A DNA stretch of 64,000 nt from Thermoplasmata archaeon (GCA_021800105.1 JAJYZI010000001.1:1-64000); one strand, 5' to 3'; positions 18,549 through 27,552 are shown, counted from the stretch's first letter. The notes: generated by a model not told the origin, from the letters alone. A program made the numbers and translations.

Positions 18549-20273
18549 TCACTTGCCTCCCGATAGGGACGGAGCCCTTCCCAAGCCCGTATTATCTTCC
18601 TCGAATGCATTATCTGATGAAGTTGAAGGCGCCTTCAACCAGCTCACGGCGATATTATAAAGGAATACAAGCTGCCCAATTCCTATGATAACTCCGCCGA
18701 TGATCGATGCGTCCTGATAGCCCTGAAAGAAGCCGAAATACCCTGCCACTGCCCTAGGCATTCCAAGGAATCCGCCAACCGACCACGCGAACGCCATCAG
18801 GTATGAACCGAAGGCAGTGAGGGCAAAGTGCCATCTTGCAAGTGAAACGTTATACTTTCTGCCACCAGTGAAGGTTGGAAAGAGCATATAGAAGGCAGCA
18901 AATGAGATCCCCATGGTTATACCAATGAATATAAAGTGGAAGTGACCGGTAACCCAGTATGTCCCATGAACCTGCTCATTGAAGGGAGCGAATGATTGCA
19001 TTACGCCTGTTATGCCCCCAATTATAAAGTCAATTATTCCGTTAATAACAAAAAGCATGGGAACTGTCATCCTGATGGATTTAGCAGTCCACAATGTGCC
19101 TATGAAATTGAAAACAGTAATAGCAGAAGGTATTACAACAAGGAAAGACATCGTAGTGAAGAAAGTAATCCACTCAATGCCAAGACCAGAATTTAAGAGG
19201 TGGTGCCCCCAGACAAGTTCGCTGAGAATAAGGAGTAGACCAAGACCCCACACACCTGAATTATAACTGTATACCTTATTGCCTGTGAATCTTGGAAGTA
19301 TCTCGTAGATTAAACCGAAATAGGGTATTATTGCCATGTAAACAATAGGATGGCCCCAGAACCAGAAGAGTATCGTAAAGAGAAGCGTGTTTGTACCTGT
19401 TATAAAGAAAATTGGATTAAAATAGTCATAGAACATCATTCCCAGACCAACCATAAGTGGTGGAGCGGAAGAGATTCCCATTATCACCGTGAAAAGAATG
19501 GACCATGTGAAAAGTGACATCTGGTTTAGCTTTATGTCCGGAGATCGGTCAAAAGCTATTATCTTAATTATAGCAACAGATGCAATCATCAGCCCTATGA
19601 ATACTAGTTCCAATCCAAGAACAGCAAGCCAGGCGAATTCGCCACCTCCAGATTGCGTCAGCTCCAGTGAAAGAGGCGGGTAGAAGTACCATCTCAATGC
19701 TGCCCGGGATATGAGAATAAAAATTCCACCTGCGAGCCATATCCAGTAAGCCATAGACGTGTATACTCCCATAGTATCTTTTTTCAGCTTCAGATGGGAC
19801 GGAAGAAGGTAAAAACCAAGACCCAGAGCGGCACCAAGGGCAAACATGTATATCATGAGTGTTGCATGCTCTGTCATCAACACGTTGTACTGGGCAGGCC
19901 CTATGATGGTTGGGCTCGGTTCTGTTAGGCTTACCCTCATCAAGACACCGAATGAACCAGCAATGAAGAGGAAGAGTATGCTTGTGAAAAGATATCTCAG
20001 GCCAATGCTTTTGGAGTCATCATATAGAAATATCCTCCAGCTCAATTCCCTTGGCTTATCTGCAAGTTTTTCCCTGACATACTCGTTTGGTCTGTCATAT
20101 CCTGCAGCTTCTGCCTGCTCGTGCAGGTATTCCTTGGCTGGAATTATCCTGAAGTAAAAATAAAAAAGAACTATAGCTATTATGCCTAATATTATGGATA
20201 TGTAAAGCAGGCTCAGGCTTGTACCAGTCAGACCCAGGGATGAAAGGCTAAATAAACTTGCAAATGAGAACAT
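18549..20273 (-). CDS. coxA: Heme-copper terminal oxidase subunit I
   Basis: Catalytic subunit that reduces oxygen to water while pumping protons. Ligands visible: His136 (TEHATLMIY) for the low-spin heme, His308 in the HPIVY motif with Tyr312 as the cross-linked tyrosine, His357/His358 (GHHL) for CuB, and His444/His446 (VTGHFHFIF) for the two hemes. The A1 motif HPEVY is HPIVY here, so the Glu of the D-channel end is absent, as in type A2 oxidases. An N-terminal helix with a cytoplasmic charged linker (about residues 45-88) precedes the core. The start overlaps coxB by one base (TGATG). Confidence 0.96.
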   Translation of the reverse strand: MFSFASLFSLSSLGLTGTSLSLLYISIILGIIAIVLFYFYFRIIPAKEYLHEQAEAAGYDRPNEYVREKLADKPRELSWRIFLYDDSKSIGLRYLFTSILFLFIAGSFGVLMRVSLTEPSPTIIGPAQYNVLMTEHATLMIYMFALGAALGLGFYLLPSHLKLKKDTMGVYTSMAYWIWLAGGIFILISRAALRWYFYPPLSLELTQSGGGEFAWLAVLGLELVFIGLMIASVAIIKIIAFDRSPDIKLNQMSLFTWSILFTVIMGISSAPPLMVGLGMMFYDYFNPIFFITGTNTLLFTILFWFWGHPIVYMAIIPYFGLIYEILPRFTGNKVYSYNSGVWGLGLLLILSELVWGHHLLNSGLGIEWITFFTTMSFLVVIPSAITVFNFIGTLWTAKSIRMTVPMLFVINGIIDFIIGGITGVMQSFAPFNEQVHGTYWVTGHFHFIFIGITMGISFAAFYMLFPTFTGGRKYNVSLARWHFALTAFGSYLMAFAWSVGGFLGMPRAVAGYFGFFQGYQDASIIGGVIIGIGQLVFLYNIAVSWLKAPSTSSDNAFEEDNTGLGRAPSLSGGK

Positions 20274-20743
20274 CAGGCCACCACGTTCATAATTCCTCGC
20301 ATCTCATAATGATCGAGGCCACAATATTCAACACATTCAAAATAATATGAACCAACTACAGTCGGGGTGAAGCTCAAAGAATTGTTCTGGCCAGGTATAG
20401 CGTATACTTGCACATCGAGCTTTGGAATGGATAAGTCATGTATAACGGCAAAGGATTGCGCCCCTTTCAAAGATGTCACGACCAATACCACAGGCTTATT
20501 AACAGTAACGTTAAGCACATTGACTGTTTCTGTCCCATTACTGTAAACGAATGTCCAAGACCACTGGGTAGCATCTACCTTCACAATCGTCGCGTTACTT
20601 GGGTAACTTGGATTCGCATTGACGTTTTGTGCCAAGTTTTGATTATGCATAGAAATATAGATAAAATTTCCAATGGCGGCCCCAATAAGGATTGCCAGAA
20701 CACCCGCCATCCAGATCATCTCCTTTCTCGTTCTGTCATTCAT
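20273..20743 (-). CDS. coxB: Oxidase subunit II with CuA site
   Basis: Electron-entry subunit of the oxidase. One N-terminal helix (about residues 9-31) anchors a cupredoxin domain with a complete binuclear CuA set: His102, then Cys137, Glu139, Cys141, His145 and Met148 in CVEYCGLDHYEM. The conserved aromatic stretch WSWTFVY is also present. An intact CuA site means the subunit accepts electrons from a soluble or tethered copper or heme protein and not from quinol; the cupredoxin encoded two genes downstream is the natural candidate. At 156 residues it is short because it has a single transmembrane helix. Confidence 0.95.
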   Translation of the reverse strand: MNDRTRKEMIWMAGVLAILIGAAIGNFIYISMHNQNLAQNVNANPSYPSNATIVKVDATQWSWTFVYSNGTETVNVLNVTVNKPVVLVVTSLKGAQSFAVIHDLSIPKLDVQVYAIPGQNNSLSFTPTVVGSYYFECVEYCGLDHYEMRGIMNVVA

Positions 20744-20988
20744 CTAAAATCATCCCATTCGTATGATTTGTCCTTCTTCTTAATCACAGGATACGCCAAG
20801 AGAAGAATACTGAATAAGCCAGCACCAATGCCTGTGCCGATAGTTGGAGCATTGATATATGCCGCCTGTAGTCCCGGGTTTCCACCATAAAACGTTTGCA
20901 TCCAGATGAAAAGAAGTTCCCCTGACACAATTGCAGCTATAACACCAATTATGAAAAACTGTATAGTTAGTCTTTCACCAGTACTCAT
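20740..20988 (-). CDS. Small two-helix membrane protein heading the oxidase operon
   Basis: Protein of 82 residues with two membrane helices (about 8-32 and 47-66) and a short charged C-terminus (KKKDKSYEWDDFR). No family was recognised. It overlaps coxB by 4 nt and is the first gene after the operon promoter, so it is probably a minor oxidase subunit or assembly factor, comparable in size to the small subunits of archaeal and bacterial oxidases. Confidence 0.65.
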   Translation of the reverse strand: MSTGERLTIQFFIIGVIAAIVSGELLFIWMQTFYGGNPGLQAAYINAPTIGTGIGAGLFSILLLAYPVIKKKDKSYEWDDFR

Positions 20989-21009
20989 TCTGGTGGTTAT
21001 GGGTTCAAC

Positions 21010-21018
21010 TTATTTAAT
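21010..21018 (-). promoter_or_regulatory. TATA box of the respiratory operon
   Basis: ATTAAATAA on the minus strand is centred about 26 nt before the ATG at 20988, predicting a leaderless or nearly leaderless transcript covering the seven oxidase genes. No other promoter-sized gap exists inside the operon. Confidence 0.5.
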
Positions 21019-21232
21019 GGTTATTGGCCTTAGAAAAAACAGATATATTTAGCCATACGTTTACATGTGAATTTAGTCAAACGGATATTTCGTGCTTGCC
21101 TTCTGTCTCAACGATAACCATTTCGTGAGGATGGCTGGCATCCTTCCTATATCATGTAGGAGAAGGATCTAAAACGAAAGTATGTCGCGGATATTTCCAG
21201 ATTTTTATACAATCCAGTATTACTTATAAAAG

Positions 21233-21307
21233 CGGGCACGAGGGGATTTGGACCCCTGATCTATAGCTTAGGAGGCTATTGCCCTATCCAGGCTAGGCCA
21301 CGTGCCC
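21233..21307 (-). tRNA. tRNA-Arg (anticodon CCU)
   Basis: A full cloverleaf can be folded: acceptor stem GGGCACG/CGTGCCC, D-arm GCCT...GGGC, anticodon stem ATAGC/GCTAT with loop CTCCTAA (anticodon CCT, reading AGG), a five-base variable loop, T-arm AGGGG TCCAAAT CCCCT, and discriminator G. All stems pair, with one T-G pair in the D-arm. CCA is not encoded and no intron is seen. AGG is one of the commonest Arg codons in this window. A short T run follows the gene. Confidence 0.95.
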
Positions 21308-21349
21308 TATCCTTGCCGATTAACAAGGTCTGTGGGCATTATAACACCG

Positions 21350-21358
21350 TATATAAAT
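21350..21358 (-). promoter_or_regulatory. TATA box for tRNA-Arg
   Basis: ATTTATATA on the minus strand lies about 45 nt before the mature tRNA 5' end, which would give a primary transcript with a short leader for RNase P to remove. Confidence 0.4.
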
Positions 21359-21388
21359 TTGAAAAATTGCCTCAGCATGTCGAAAGTT

Positions 21389-21823
21389 TTACAGTAATAT
21401 CCTTACACTCCATGTTGATTTGTCCTGAATAACATCCCCCTTCAACCCTTTTTCTATTACTTGCTTAAGTGCACGGCCCGCAGCTGATTCGTTATTATAC
21501 TGAAGGTATACGGAATCGTAACCAATTATAGGGACAAACTGCTGCTCAGAAAGAAGGTCACGTATTTTTTCCATAGATTCGATGAAGGTCTCCTTCCTTA
21601 TGATTGTATTGCCACCGTCGATCTTCCGAAGACCCTGATCAATAATGCTATTATAAGTCAATGCTGAAATCGATTTGCCGGCAATCATTGCGCGGGCATC
21701 CGGGTAGATAAAAAATGCCGCTATTGCAACAACAATAACTCCGAGTAAGAGACTGTCTCTCAAAAATGCATAAAGTGAAACTAGAAGGAGAATTATGCCT
21801 ATCGTAAGGTAAAGATTCTTCAT
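21389..21823 (-). CDS. Unknown protein with two N-terminal membrane helices
   Basis: Protein of 144 residues. Two adjacent hydrophobic helices (about 4-18 and 24-40) are followed by a soluble alpha/beta region of about 100 residues with no cysteine or known motif (FIESMEKIRDLLSEQQFVPI is part of it). No family was recognised. It is a single gene upstream of tRNA-Arg on the same strand, and divergent from the aIF5A operon. Confidence 0.6.
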   Translation of the reverse strand: MKNLYLTIGIILLLVSLYAFLRDSLLLGVIVVAIAAFFIYPDARAMIAGKSISALTYNSIIDQGLRKIDGGNTIIRKETFIESMEKIRDLLSEQQFVPIIGYDSVYLQYNNESAAGRALKQVIEKGLKGDVIQDKSTWSVRILL

Positions 21824-22028
21824 TTGCCTTGAGAGACATTGCTTATTGACATTTAAGGATTATAACGTTGAATTTGTCTCATGACTGGACGGTACTTTAC
21901 AGCAAATCAAGAATCCTAAGTGTATTAGATTTATATTGTGATCCTCACGTTTTTTAGAATCATTTAAAGGTTGCCTTACTCATAACAAAAATTAATTATT
22001 AACATATCAATCCGAAACGAGATATATA

Positions 22029-22418
22029 ATGGGCTGGCAGGAAGCAGAAGTTAGGGAATTAAAAGTCGGGCGATACATGCTGATAGATGAAGAACCATGC
22101 AAGATTATGGAGATTACCATGTCTAAACCTGGTAAGCATGGTGAGGCCAAGGCCCGGATTGTGGCAATTGGCGCTTTCGACAACCAGAAGAGGAGTGTTG
22201 TTTTTCCAGTAAAACACAAGATCAAGGTTCCGATCATTGAAAAGAAGACCGCTCAGGTCCTTTCTATAACCAACAAAGAAGCACAGTTGATGGACAGCGA
22301 GACTTTTGAAACTTTTATCATTCCCCTTGACGACGAAATTATTGACAGAGTTAAACCTGGAACGGAGATCCCTTACTGGGATACTATGGGAAAGAGGAAG
22401 ATAGTATTTCAGAATTGA
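22029..22418 (+). CDS. Translation factor aIF5A
   Basis: Archaeal IF5A, which relieves ribosome stalling (notably at proline runs) and needs hypusine or deoxyhypusine. The modification loop [10 protein letters not shown] is intact with Lys36 as the modified residue. The 129 residues cover the SH3-like N-domain and the OB-fold C-domain ([13 protein letters not shown]). The ATG at 22029 lies directly after an AT-rich promoter region. It overlaps the agmatinase gene by 4 nt, which links the factor with polyamine synthesis, the source of its modification. Confidence 0.95.
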   Translation: MGWQEAEVRELKVGRYMLIDEEPCKIMEITMSKPGKHGEAKARIVAIGAFDNQKRSVVFPVKHKIKVPIIEKKTAQVLSITNKEAQLMDSETFETFIIPLDDEIIDRVKPGTEIPYWDTMGKRKIVFQN

Positions 22419-23275
22419 AACATTTCTTCCAGCAGCCCGGTCTTCCTGACGCAGTTTCTTCTTACAAGGACGCAAAGTATGTCGTTTTCGGAGTTCCTTT
22501 TGATAGTACCTCATCATACAGGAGAGGTTCCCGCCTCGCTCCGGCTGCAATAAGGTATGCTTACAGGAACCTTGAAGCATTTGATCCTTGGTATGGAATT
22601 GCTTTCCCGGATCTTAAGATAGCCGACCTGGGCGACCTGACTGAAGAAGAAGACGCAAGATTAGTTGTAGATACAGTTGAATCTGTCGTATCCCTCTTGA
22701 AAGCGGATGGCAAGATTCCAATAATGCTTGGAGGGGAACATTCGATTACAACGGGAGCCGTTAGAAATTTCAAGGAATGCAGCATGGTCATAATAGACGC
22801 CCACTCAGATTTCCGAAGAACTTACTTCGGCAATGAGCACAATCATGCTTGTGTGACTCACCGTTCCCTTGAGATACTGGGCCCTGGAAGGATCTTTTCA
22901 GTTGGTACAAGATCCACTTCAAGGGAGGAGTATGAGGACCCCGATTATAGCAAGGTTAAATTCTATTCATCAAGGGAGGTCGATGCTGCCGGTATTAAGA
23001 AAGTTGCGGACGAAATCGATGCAAAGGCCAAAGGCAAGATATATTTCTCGATCGATATGGATGGCATTGACCCAGCCGAAGCACCTGGAGTAGGTACTCC
23101 TGAACCTTACGGGATATCGGCAAGGGATCTTAGGCTGCTGTTGAGCAGACTTGCAAAGAGAATCGTAGGATTCGATATAGTGGAGATGACTCCTCTGTAT
23201 GATAACGGAAATACGGCTATGCTGGCAGCAAAAATAATACAGGATTTTCTTGGCAGCAGTGTACAGAAAAAATAA
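22415..23275 (+). CDS. speB: Agmatinase (ureohydrolase family)
   Basis: Hydrolyses agmatine to putrescine and urea with a binuclear manganese centre. Metal-binding motifs are all present: GGEHS near residue 109, DAHSDFR near 129 and SIDMDGIDP near 213. The length of 286 residues matches archaeal agmatinases. The start is a TTG overlapping the aIF5A stop in TTGA; no ATG or GTG occurs in frame upstream. The tight coupling makes agmatinase rather than arginase the better call, because putrescine leads to spermidine, the donor for deoxyhypusine. Substrate choice is inferred from context. Confidence 0.88.
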   Translation: MKHFFQQPGLPDAVSSYKDAKYVVFGVPFDSTSSYRRGSRLAPAAIRYAYRNLEAFDPWYGIAFPDLKIADLGDLTEEEDARLVVDTVESVVSLLKADGKIPIMLGGEHSITTGAVRNFKECSMVIIDAHSDFRRTYFGNEHNHACVTHRSLEILGPGRIFSVGTRSTSREEYEDPDYSKVKFYSSREVDAAGIKKVADEIDAKAKGKIYFSIDMDGIDPAEAPGVGTPEPYGISARDLRLLLSRLAKRIVGFDIVEMTPLYDNGNTAMLAAKIIQDFLGSSVQKK

Positions 23276-23288
23276 TCAGGAAATATTT

Positions 23289-23819
23289 TTATAATCCTAT
23301 TTTGCTCATTGCCTCTCTTCCCTTAACAATTTCGACCTTGCAGGGGGTTGGCAGTTTGAATGATGCTTTGTGAATGGCATCCTTCAAGCGGGCAGCTGCA
23401 TCCAAGTTTACCCTTGCAACAAGCAAGACATCGTCCCTGTGGACCCTTGCAGCAGTGCCTACCGGTCTCCCGAAGGACATGCTCATTCCACTTGAAATAC
23501 GGTCAGCACCAGCGCCTGTAGCCATCTTGTGCTCTCTTATAACATGATGCGGATAAGGGATGATTTTCAGGAAATAGTTATCCACTCCTACTGACTCAAG
23601 AAGCTTTCTGTTTACGGATACCCTTGCAGCTTCCAGCGCAGAATGCCTGATCTGGCAGGACTCCTTTGCTATCAATCTCATCTCCACTGCAAAATCCTTC
23701 TTCTGATTACCCTGTGTGAAAGTAGTTATCTTAGGATATGGGACACCACCCATGAACTCCCTTCTGGTATAGGCAGGTCCGCTGATTTTAGAATACATTC
23801 TCGCCGGCTTAGTTACCAT
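23289..23819 (-). CDS. rpl10e: 50S ribosomal protein L10e (uL16)
   Basis: Large-subunit protein homologous to bacterial L16, located near the peptidyl-transferase centre and tRNA. Family segments: TKPARMYSKISGPAYTRREF at the start, GVPYPKI, RHSALEAARVSVNRKL and GMSMSFGRPVGTAARV. The track begins at a TTG 24 nt upstream, but the family consistently starts at the MVxKPARMY segment, and the TATA element at 23848-23856 would place the 5' end about 8 nt before the ATG at 23819. That ATG is therefore chosen. Confidence 0.95.
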   Translation of the reverse strand: MVTKPARMYSKISGPAYTRREFMGGVPYPKITTFTQGNQKKDFAVEMRLIAKESCQIRHSALEAARVSVNRKLLESVGVDNYFLKIIPYPHHVIREHKMATGAGADRISSGMSMSFGRPVGTAARVHRDDVLLVARVNLDAAARLKDAIHKASFKLPTPCKVEIVKGREAMSKIGL

Positions 23820-23847
23820 GAGTATCTCAGACCCTAAGGTCAAACAG

Positions 23848-23856
23848 ATATAAAAA
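23848..23856 (-). promoter_or_regulatory. TATA box of L10e
   Basis: TTTTTATAT on the minus strand is centred 33 nt before the preferred L10e ATG. It supports the shorter start, since the TTG used in the track would lie before the predicted transcription start. Confidence 0.5.
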
Positions 23857-23946
23857 CCGACTGCTCACACCTCACATTTCCATGTTATAATAGAAGACAA
23901 AATGGAATAAGTGCAATAACTATAATAAGTGAATGTATCCCGTGAC

Positions 23947-24111
23947 ATGGACAAGAAGCAACTGCTGGAAGTGGCCCATGTGACGGTTAGAGGAACTTCC
24001 ATCCGGATTACTTTACCAAAAAAGATAGTTAAATTACTTGATGTTTCAGAAGGAGATATTGTAGGCTTCTATGAAGAAAACGGGAAAATAGGATTAAAGA
24101 AACTGGAGTAG
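23947..24111 (+). CDS. AbrB/SpoVT-type DNA-binding protein
   Basis: Swapped-hairpin (AbrB/MazE) regulator of 54 residues. The domain reads EVAHVTVRGTSIRITLPKKIVKLLDVSEGDIVGFYEENGKIGLKK, the typical strand-loop-strand pattern with the RITLPKKI core. The track uses a GTG at 23929; the ATG at 23947 is chosen because the TATA element CTATAATAA at 23920-23928 is centred close to 25 nt before it. No toxin gene follows, so it is more likely a stand-alone transcription factor than an antitoxin. It is divergent from L10e. Confidence 0.8.
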   Translation: MDKKQLLEVAHVTVRGTSIRITLPKKIVKLLDVSEGDIVGFYEENGKIGLKKLE

Positions 24112-24189
24112 ATCATTGCTCTGATAACAGGATCACTTCTCTCTTTGGCACTTTCAATTCTTCTTAGCATATCAAAGTGCGTCAGCCAA

Positions 24190-24657
24190 TTATCTGACTA
24201 CAAGCACGGAGACCGGTGAATTTGCCGATACACGTTCAGAGACAGAACCCAGAAATATGCCCTTTTTGAAGCCATGCTTTCGCGTGCCCATTACGATAAG
24301 ACCCACCTTGAATTCTTCAGCTGCATTAAGAATCACACTTTCTGGATCACCCATCGAAACAACTGTCTGAACGTTCTTTATTCCCTTTTTCTTTAAAGAA
24401 GCAGCAAGGTTTTTAGTTTTGACCTTGCCTTCTTTCAAGAGCTGTTCATTGTCGTCGATAATGTATTCTGCAGCTCCAAAATCGTCACTCATAGGAACAA
24501 CTGATTGTTTGACAGCATGCACGATATAGAGTGTGGATTCATTATCCCTGGAAACTAATTCAGCAGCAAAGTCAACTGCCTTCTCTGATTCTTCTGAAAA
24601 GTCTGTAGCAACGAGTATCCGTTTCAGATGCTGCATTGTTTTATTATCTTGTGTCAT
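24190..24657 (-). CDS. Universal stress protein (UspA family)
   Basis: Single UspA domain of about 155 residues. It begins with KRILVATDFSEESEKAVDFA and ends with the ATP-binding pattern MGTRKHGFKKGIFLGSVSERV...SPVSVLVV (G-x2-G-x9-GS type, approximately kept), so it is probably an ATP-binding member. The track starts 15 codons upstream; the ATG at 24657 directly follows GAGGGG at good spacing and removes an atypical N-terminus. It lies just downstream of the radical SAM gene on the same strand. Confidence 0.88.
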   Translation of the reverse strand: MTQDNKTMQHLKRILVATDFSEESEKAVDFAAELVSRDNESTLYIVHAVKQSVVPMSDDFGAAEYIIDDNEQLLKEGKVKTKNLAASLKKKGIKNVQTVVSMGDPESVILNAAEEFKVGLIVMGTRKHGFKKGIFLGSVSERVSANSPVSVLVVR

Positions 24658-24722
24658 GAAATCCCCTCTGTTGGTATTATACCCTGTAGAGATAAAAGTC
24701 AATACCCATAAATGTTCGCTTT

Positions 24723-26405
24723 TTATTGCGCAACAACGGTGCGCCTCATGCGTTCGTAAAGAGAATACATGAACACTGCAATTGAAACTGCTGTAACGCC
24801 GTGCCTGCGTGACCAGTCCAGTTCCTTGACCATGTAAGTGAGGTGTTTGCTCTTGTCCTCATGTGGTGTATATTCACCTCCATTCATATAACTCATGATG
24901 TTATCAATTATACGCTCCTTGTCAGTACGCTGAATGTATCCAACCTTGCTGCCAACCTCAACCATCCTGATTCCTGATTCGTAAGTGGCCTCGATCATTT
25001 CACGCTTTGTCATCCACTTTGTTTCATAATTCAGAAAATCTTCCCAGGAGTTACCTTTGTCCAGGAGATTGTAATAGTCCAGTATAGATTTAGCAGTGAT
25101 TTTAAAGCCATATCTGTCTGGCATTTCGTAGAAAAGTGAGCCAGGGTCGAGAAAAGGAGCAAGCGGGCTTATAAACCCGAAAATGGGCATGTTGTCCGAG
25201 CCATGACTGGATATGAGCCTTTCAAGGTAGTCTGCATCATCAAGAACGTCACTTTTTCTCTGCATGGGAAGGCCAATCGAGAAATATACGTCGAATTTTC
25301 TTGATCCGTATTTCCTTGCTATATCAATTGATTTTTCGAGATCCTCGTTGGAATAATATCTGCCGGTCTCTGACCTAATCCTCTGGTTTGATGAGTCCGG
25401 TGAAATTTCACACATGAACTGTGGAACAAATTTTGAAAACATGCTGAAATACTCCTCACCAGGAGGGGCAAAATATTCTGTCAGGAGGGGGAGGTCTAAG
25501 CCTCTTTCCTTGATCTCTTTAAAAAGTTCAGCATAAAACTTTTCTCCCATCAGGTTGAGATCACCAGCTATGAAAACTGGTGAGTTAATTGTGTCTTGCA
25601 CAACTTCGATTTCTTCTGCAACCCTTGATGGGTCCCTTCTCAATGGTGAAATGTGAAAATAGTGATTCTTGTATGCGAAGTTGGAACCGCCGCAAAAACC
25701 GCAGTTCAACTGGCATCCATGCTGTACGAGTGTCATTCCAGTCGGGTTTGTAATCCATGAATAGAAAGGGAGATGTCCCTTTATATCATGATATCTGACA
25801 GCATTCTTCACTAATACCTGATAGTTGATGAATTCCGTAGCTGTAGGATCCGGGTCCTTCAATGGCGGGTTCTTCAAAATCCTGCCATCTTTTTTATACA
25901 CGAGATTTGGGACGTTTTCAAGGTTGCTTTCTTTCTGCACGGCATTTATTAGTAAATTCATCTGCTTCTCCAGAAGATCTCCTGCTAGAATGTAATCTAC
26001 AGCTTCATTTGCCGCGAGGATTTCTTCAGCGAAATAACTGGAAGAGAACCCGCCAAAAACCACCTTTTTGTCTGGGTGCAGCCTCTTGATGATCTTTGCG
26101 ACATTGAATGCACCATGAACATGGGGGAGCCAGTGCAGATCTATTCCGAAGATATCTGCGTCGACTCCTTTCAAATAGCGTTCGACATCAAATGTGTCAT
26201 CGGACAGCATTAGCACCGCTAGATTACATATTCTTCCGGAAAATCCTTCCTCAAGGGCATGATTCAGCATACTGACAAATCCAACGGGATACATTTCAAA
26301 GAGGGGAGTTGATGGCACAACATCTCCAATCGGTCCTTCTTTCAAAGGCCTGCGCCTGAAGTCGTAGATGCTTGGAGCGTGGACAAACGCTATATCAGAC
26401 TTCAT
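24723..26405 (-). CDS. B12-binding radical SAM protein
   Basis: Radical SAM enzyme of 560 residues. The N-terminal third looks like a cobalamin-binding Rossmann domain (DIFGIDLHWLPH near residue 85, VVFGGFSSSYFAEEIL near 115), followed by the radical SAM cluster motif C231-x3-C235-x2-C238 in HGCQLNCGFCGGS. Sequence pattern recalls the Ta0216-like family of Thermoplasma, from memory. Members of the B12-radical SAM class methylate or join unreactive carbons, and the archaeal lipid-ring synthases GrsA/B belong to the same class, so a membrane-lipid role is possible but not shown. A TATA-like CTTAATAAAC lies about 30 nt before the ATG. Confidence 0.8.
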   Translation of the reverse strand: MKSDIAFVHAPSIYDFRRRPLKEGPIGDVVPSTPLFEMYPVGFVSMLNHALEEGFSGRICNLAVLMLSDDTFDVERYLKGVDADIFGIDLHWLPHVHGAFNVAKIIKRLHPDKKVVFGGFSSSYFAEEILAANEAVDYILAGDLLEKQMNLLINAVQKESNLENVPNLVYKKDGRILKNPPLKDPDPTATEFINYQVLVKNAVRYHDIKGHLPFYSWITNPTGMTLVQHGCQLNCGFCGGSNFAYKNHYFHISPLRRDPSRVAEEIEVVQDTINSPVFIAGDLNLMGEKFYAELFKEIKERGLDLPLLTEYFAPPGEEYFSMFSKFVPQFMCEISPDSSNQRIRSETGRYYSNEDLEKSIDIARKYGSRKFDVYFSIGLPMQRKSDVLDDADYLERLISSHGSDNMPIFGFISPLAPFLDPGSLFYEMPDRYGFKITAKSILDYYNLLDKGNSWEDFLNYETKWMTKREMIEATYESGIRMVEVGSKVGYIQRTDKERIIDNIMSYMNGGEYTPHEDKSKHLTYMVKELDWSRRHGVTAVSIAVFMYSLYERMRRTVVAQ

Positions 26406-26523
26406 CGACTCAGATATCTTACAACGTTTATTAAGTAATACCTTACGTGTTTAATTGTCAGATATTATTGGGGTTTTAAAAGTCATTCTTCGTGGACTGC
26501 ATTAACTCTGCCCCCTGGCTCAT

Positions 26524-27552
26524 TTAAATTATCTTCTTGTTCTGGATTATTATATTGAATTTGCCTTCGGCATCTTTCTCCACTATTTCATTGCACCTTT
26601 CACATTTCAGCGAGCCATCTGGTTGAAGATGGAACTTTGAATCACCACAGTTTGGACAAGTCCCCCTGACCCAGAGCTTAGAATAATCTGTTCCCTCTAT
26701 GTATCTCTTCGCCAGATCTTCACTGCGTTCCTGCGGTCTGGTCTTGAACGTTGTACCCATCATTATTGATGTTATCCACGCAAATCCGACAAAAGCCCAT
26801 AAGAGTAGAAAAACTGTCAGGAGAACAGAGAGAAGTAGGTTGCTTAGAACAATGAATGAAACAACGCTGAACATAGTTGATATAAAATAAGCTAAGAGAG
26901 ATCGCGTGAAACCAGCTTTTAAGCAGATATAATTGAGCACCATGACAGATAAAAGCATAGAAATAGAGTCCTGGCCAACGAAGGGAATGAAGTAACCTAT
27001 GACAAGATCTAACGCTGCAGCGATAAGTACTATCTCGAGGTTCCTCCATTTCTTTCTCTGCTGATTACTCTGAATGATGCCTCCGGCTTCCAGATGCCGG
27101 AATACATAAGCCACCGGGTAAACAGTGACCAATTGCATTACAATTGAGAAAAGCAAGGAAGAGAACCCATATACAACGATTGCGGAATCGTCAGGCATAC
27201 CCAGGCTTGACGGCGCAACCCCAGAAAGTGCTTCTATCTCGGAAAGGAAGAGATCGAGCAGGGCAAACGCAGCCAGATAGGAAGTGTAAGACAGGCTGGC
27301 ACTCCTTTCTTCACCTTTTCCTCTGATCAACGACTTTTTCCCGTAAATTACAGTATATGTTAAGTAAGCTATTCCTGCCAGGACAGATATCCACGCCAGG
27401 TACACCGTGAACTGGTTGACTATAGGGTAAAGGTAAGCTGGTGTGTAATTGTGAATGTACTTATACGCAGGGCCAAGGTTATAAGCCCCATAAAGAGCGA
27501 ACCCAATGGCAGATATGGCTGCAATGATGAAGAGAAACGCAGATGTCCGCAC
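26524..27552 (-). CDS. Polytopic membrane protein with C-terminal zinc ribbon
   Basis: Protein of 342 residues with seven or eight helices over the first 260 residues, then a cytoplasmic tail holding a zinc ribbon: CPNC near residue 302 and CERC near 320 (spacing CxxC-x14-CxxC). The family was not recognised. Zinc ribbons on membrane proteins of Thermoplasmata are frequent and often of unknown role. The start is a GTG with a GAGG motif about 12 nt upstream. It follows the AlaX-like gene by 60 nt and probably shares its transcript. Confidence 0.6.
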   Translation of the reverse strand: MRTSAFLFIIAAISAIGFALYGAYNLGPAYKYIHNYTPAYLYPIVNQFTVYLAWISVLAGIAYLTYTVIYGKKSLIRGKGEERSASLSYTSYLAAFALLDLFLSEIEALSGVAPSSLGMPDDSAIVVYGFSSLLFSIVMQLVTVYPVAYVFRHLEAGGIIQSNQQRKKWRNLEIVLIAAALDLVIGYFIPFVGQDSISMLLSVMVLNYICLKAGFTRSLLAYFISTMFSVVSFIVLSNLLLSVLLTVFLLLWAFVGFAWITSIMMGTTFKTRPQERSEDLAKRYIEGTDYSKLWVRGTCPNCGDSKFHLQPDGSLKCERCNEIVEKDAEGKFNIIIQNKKII

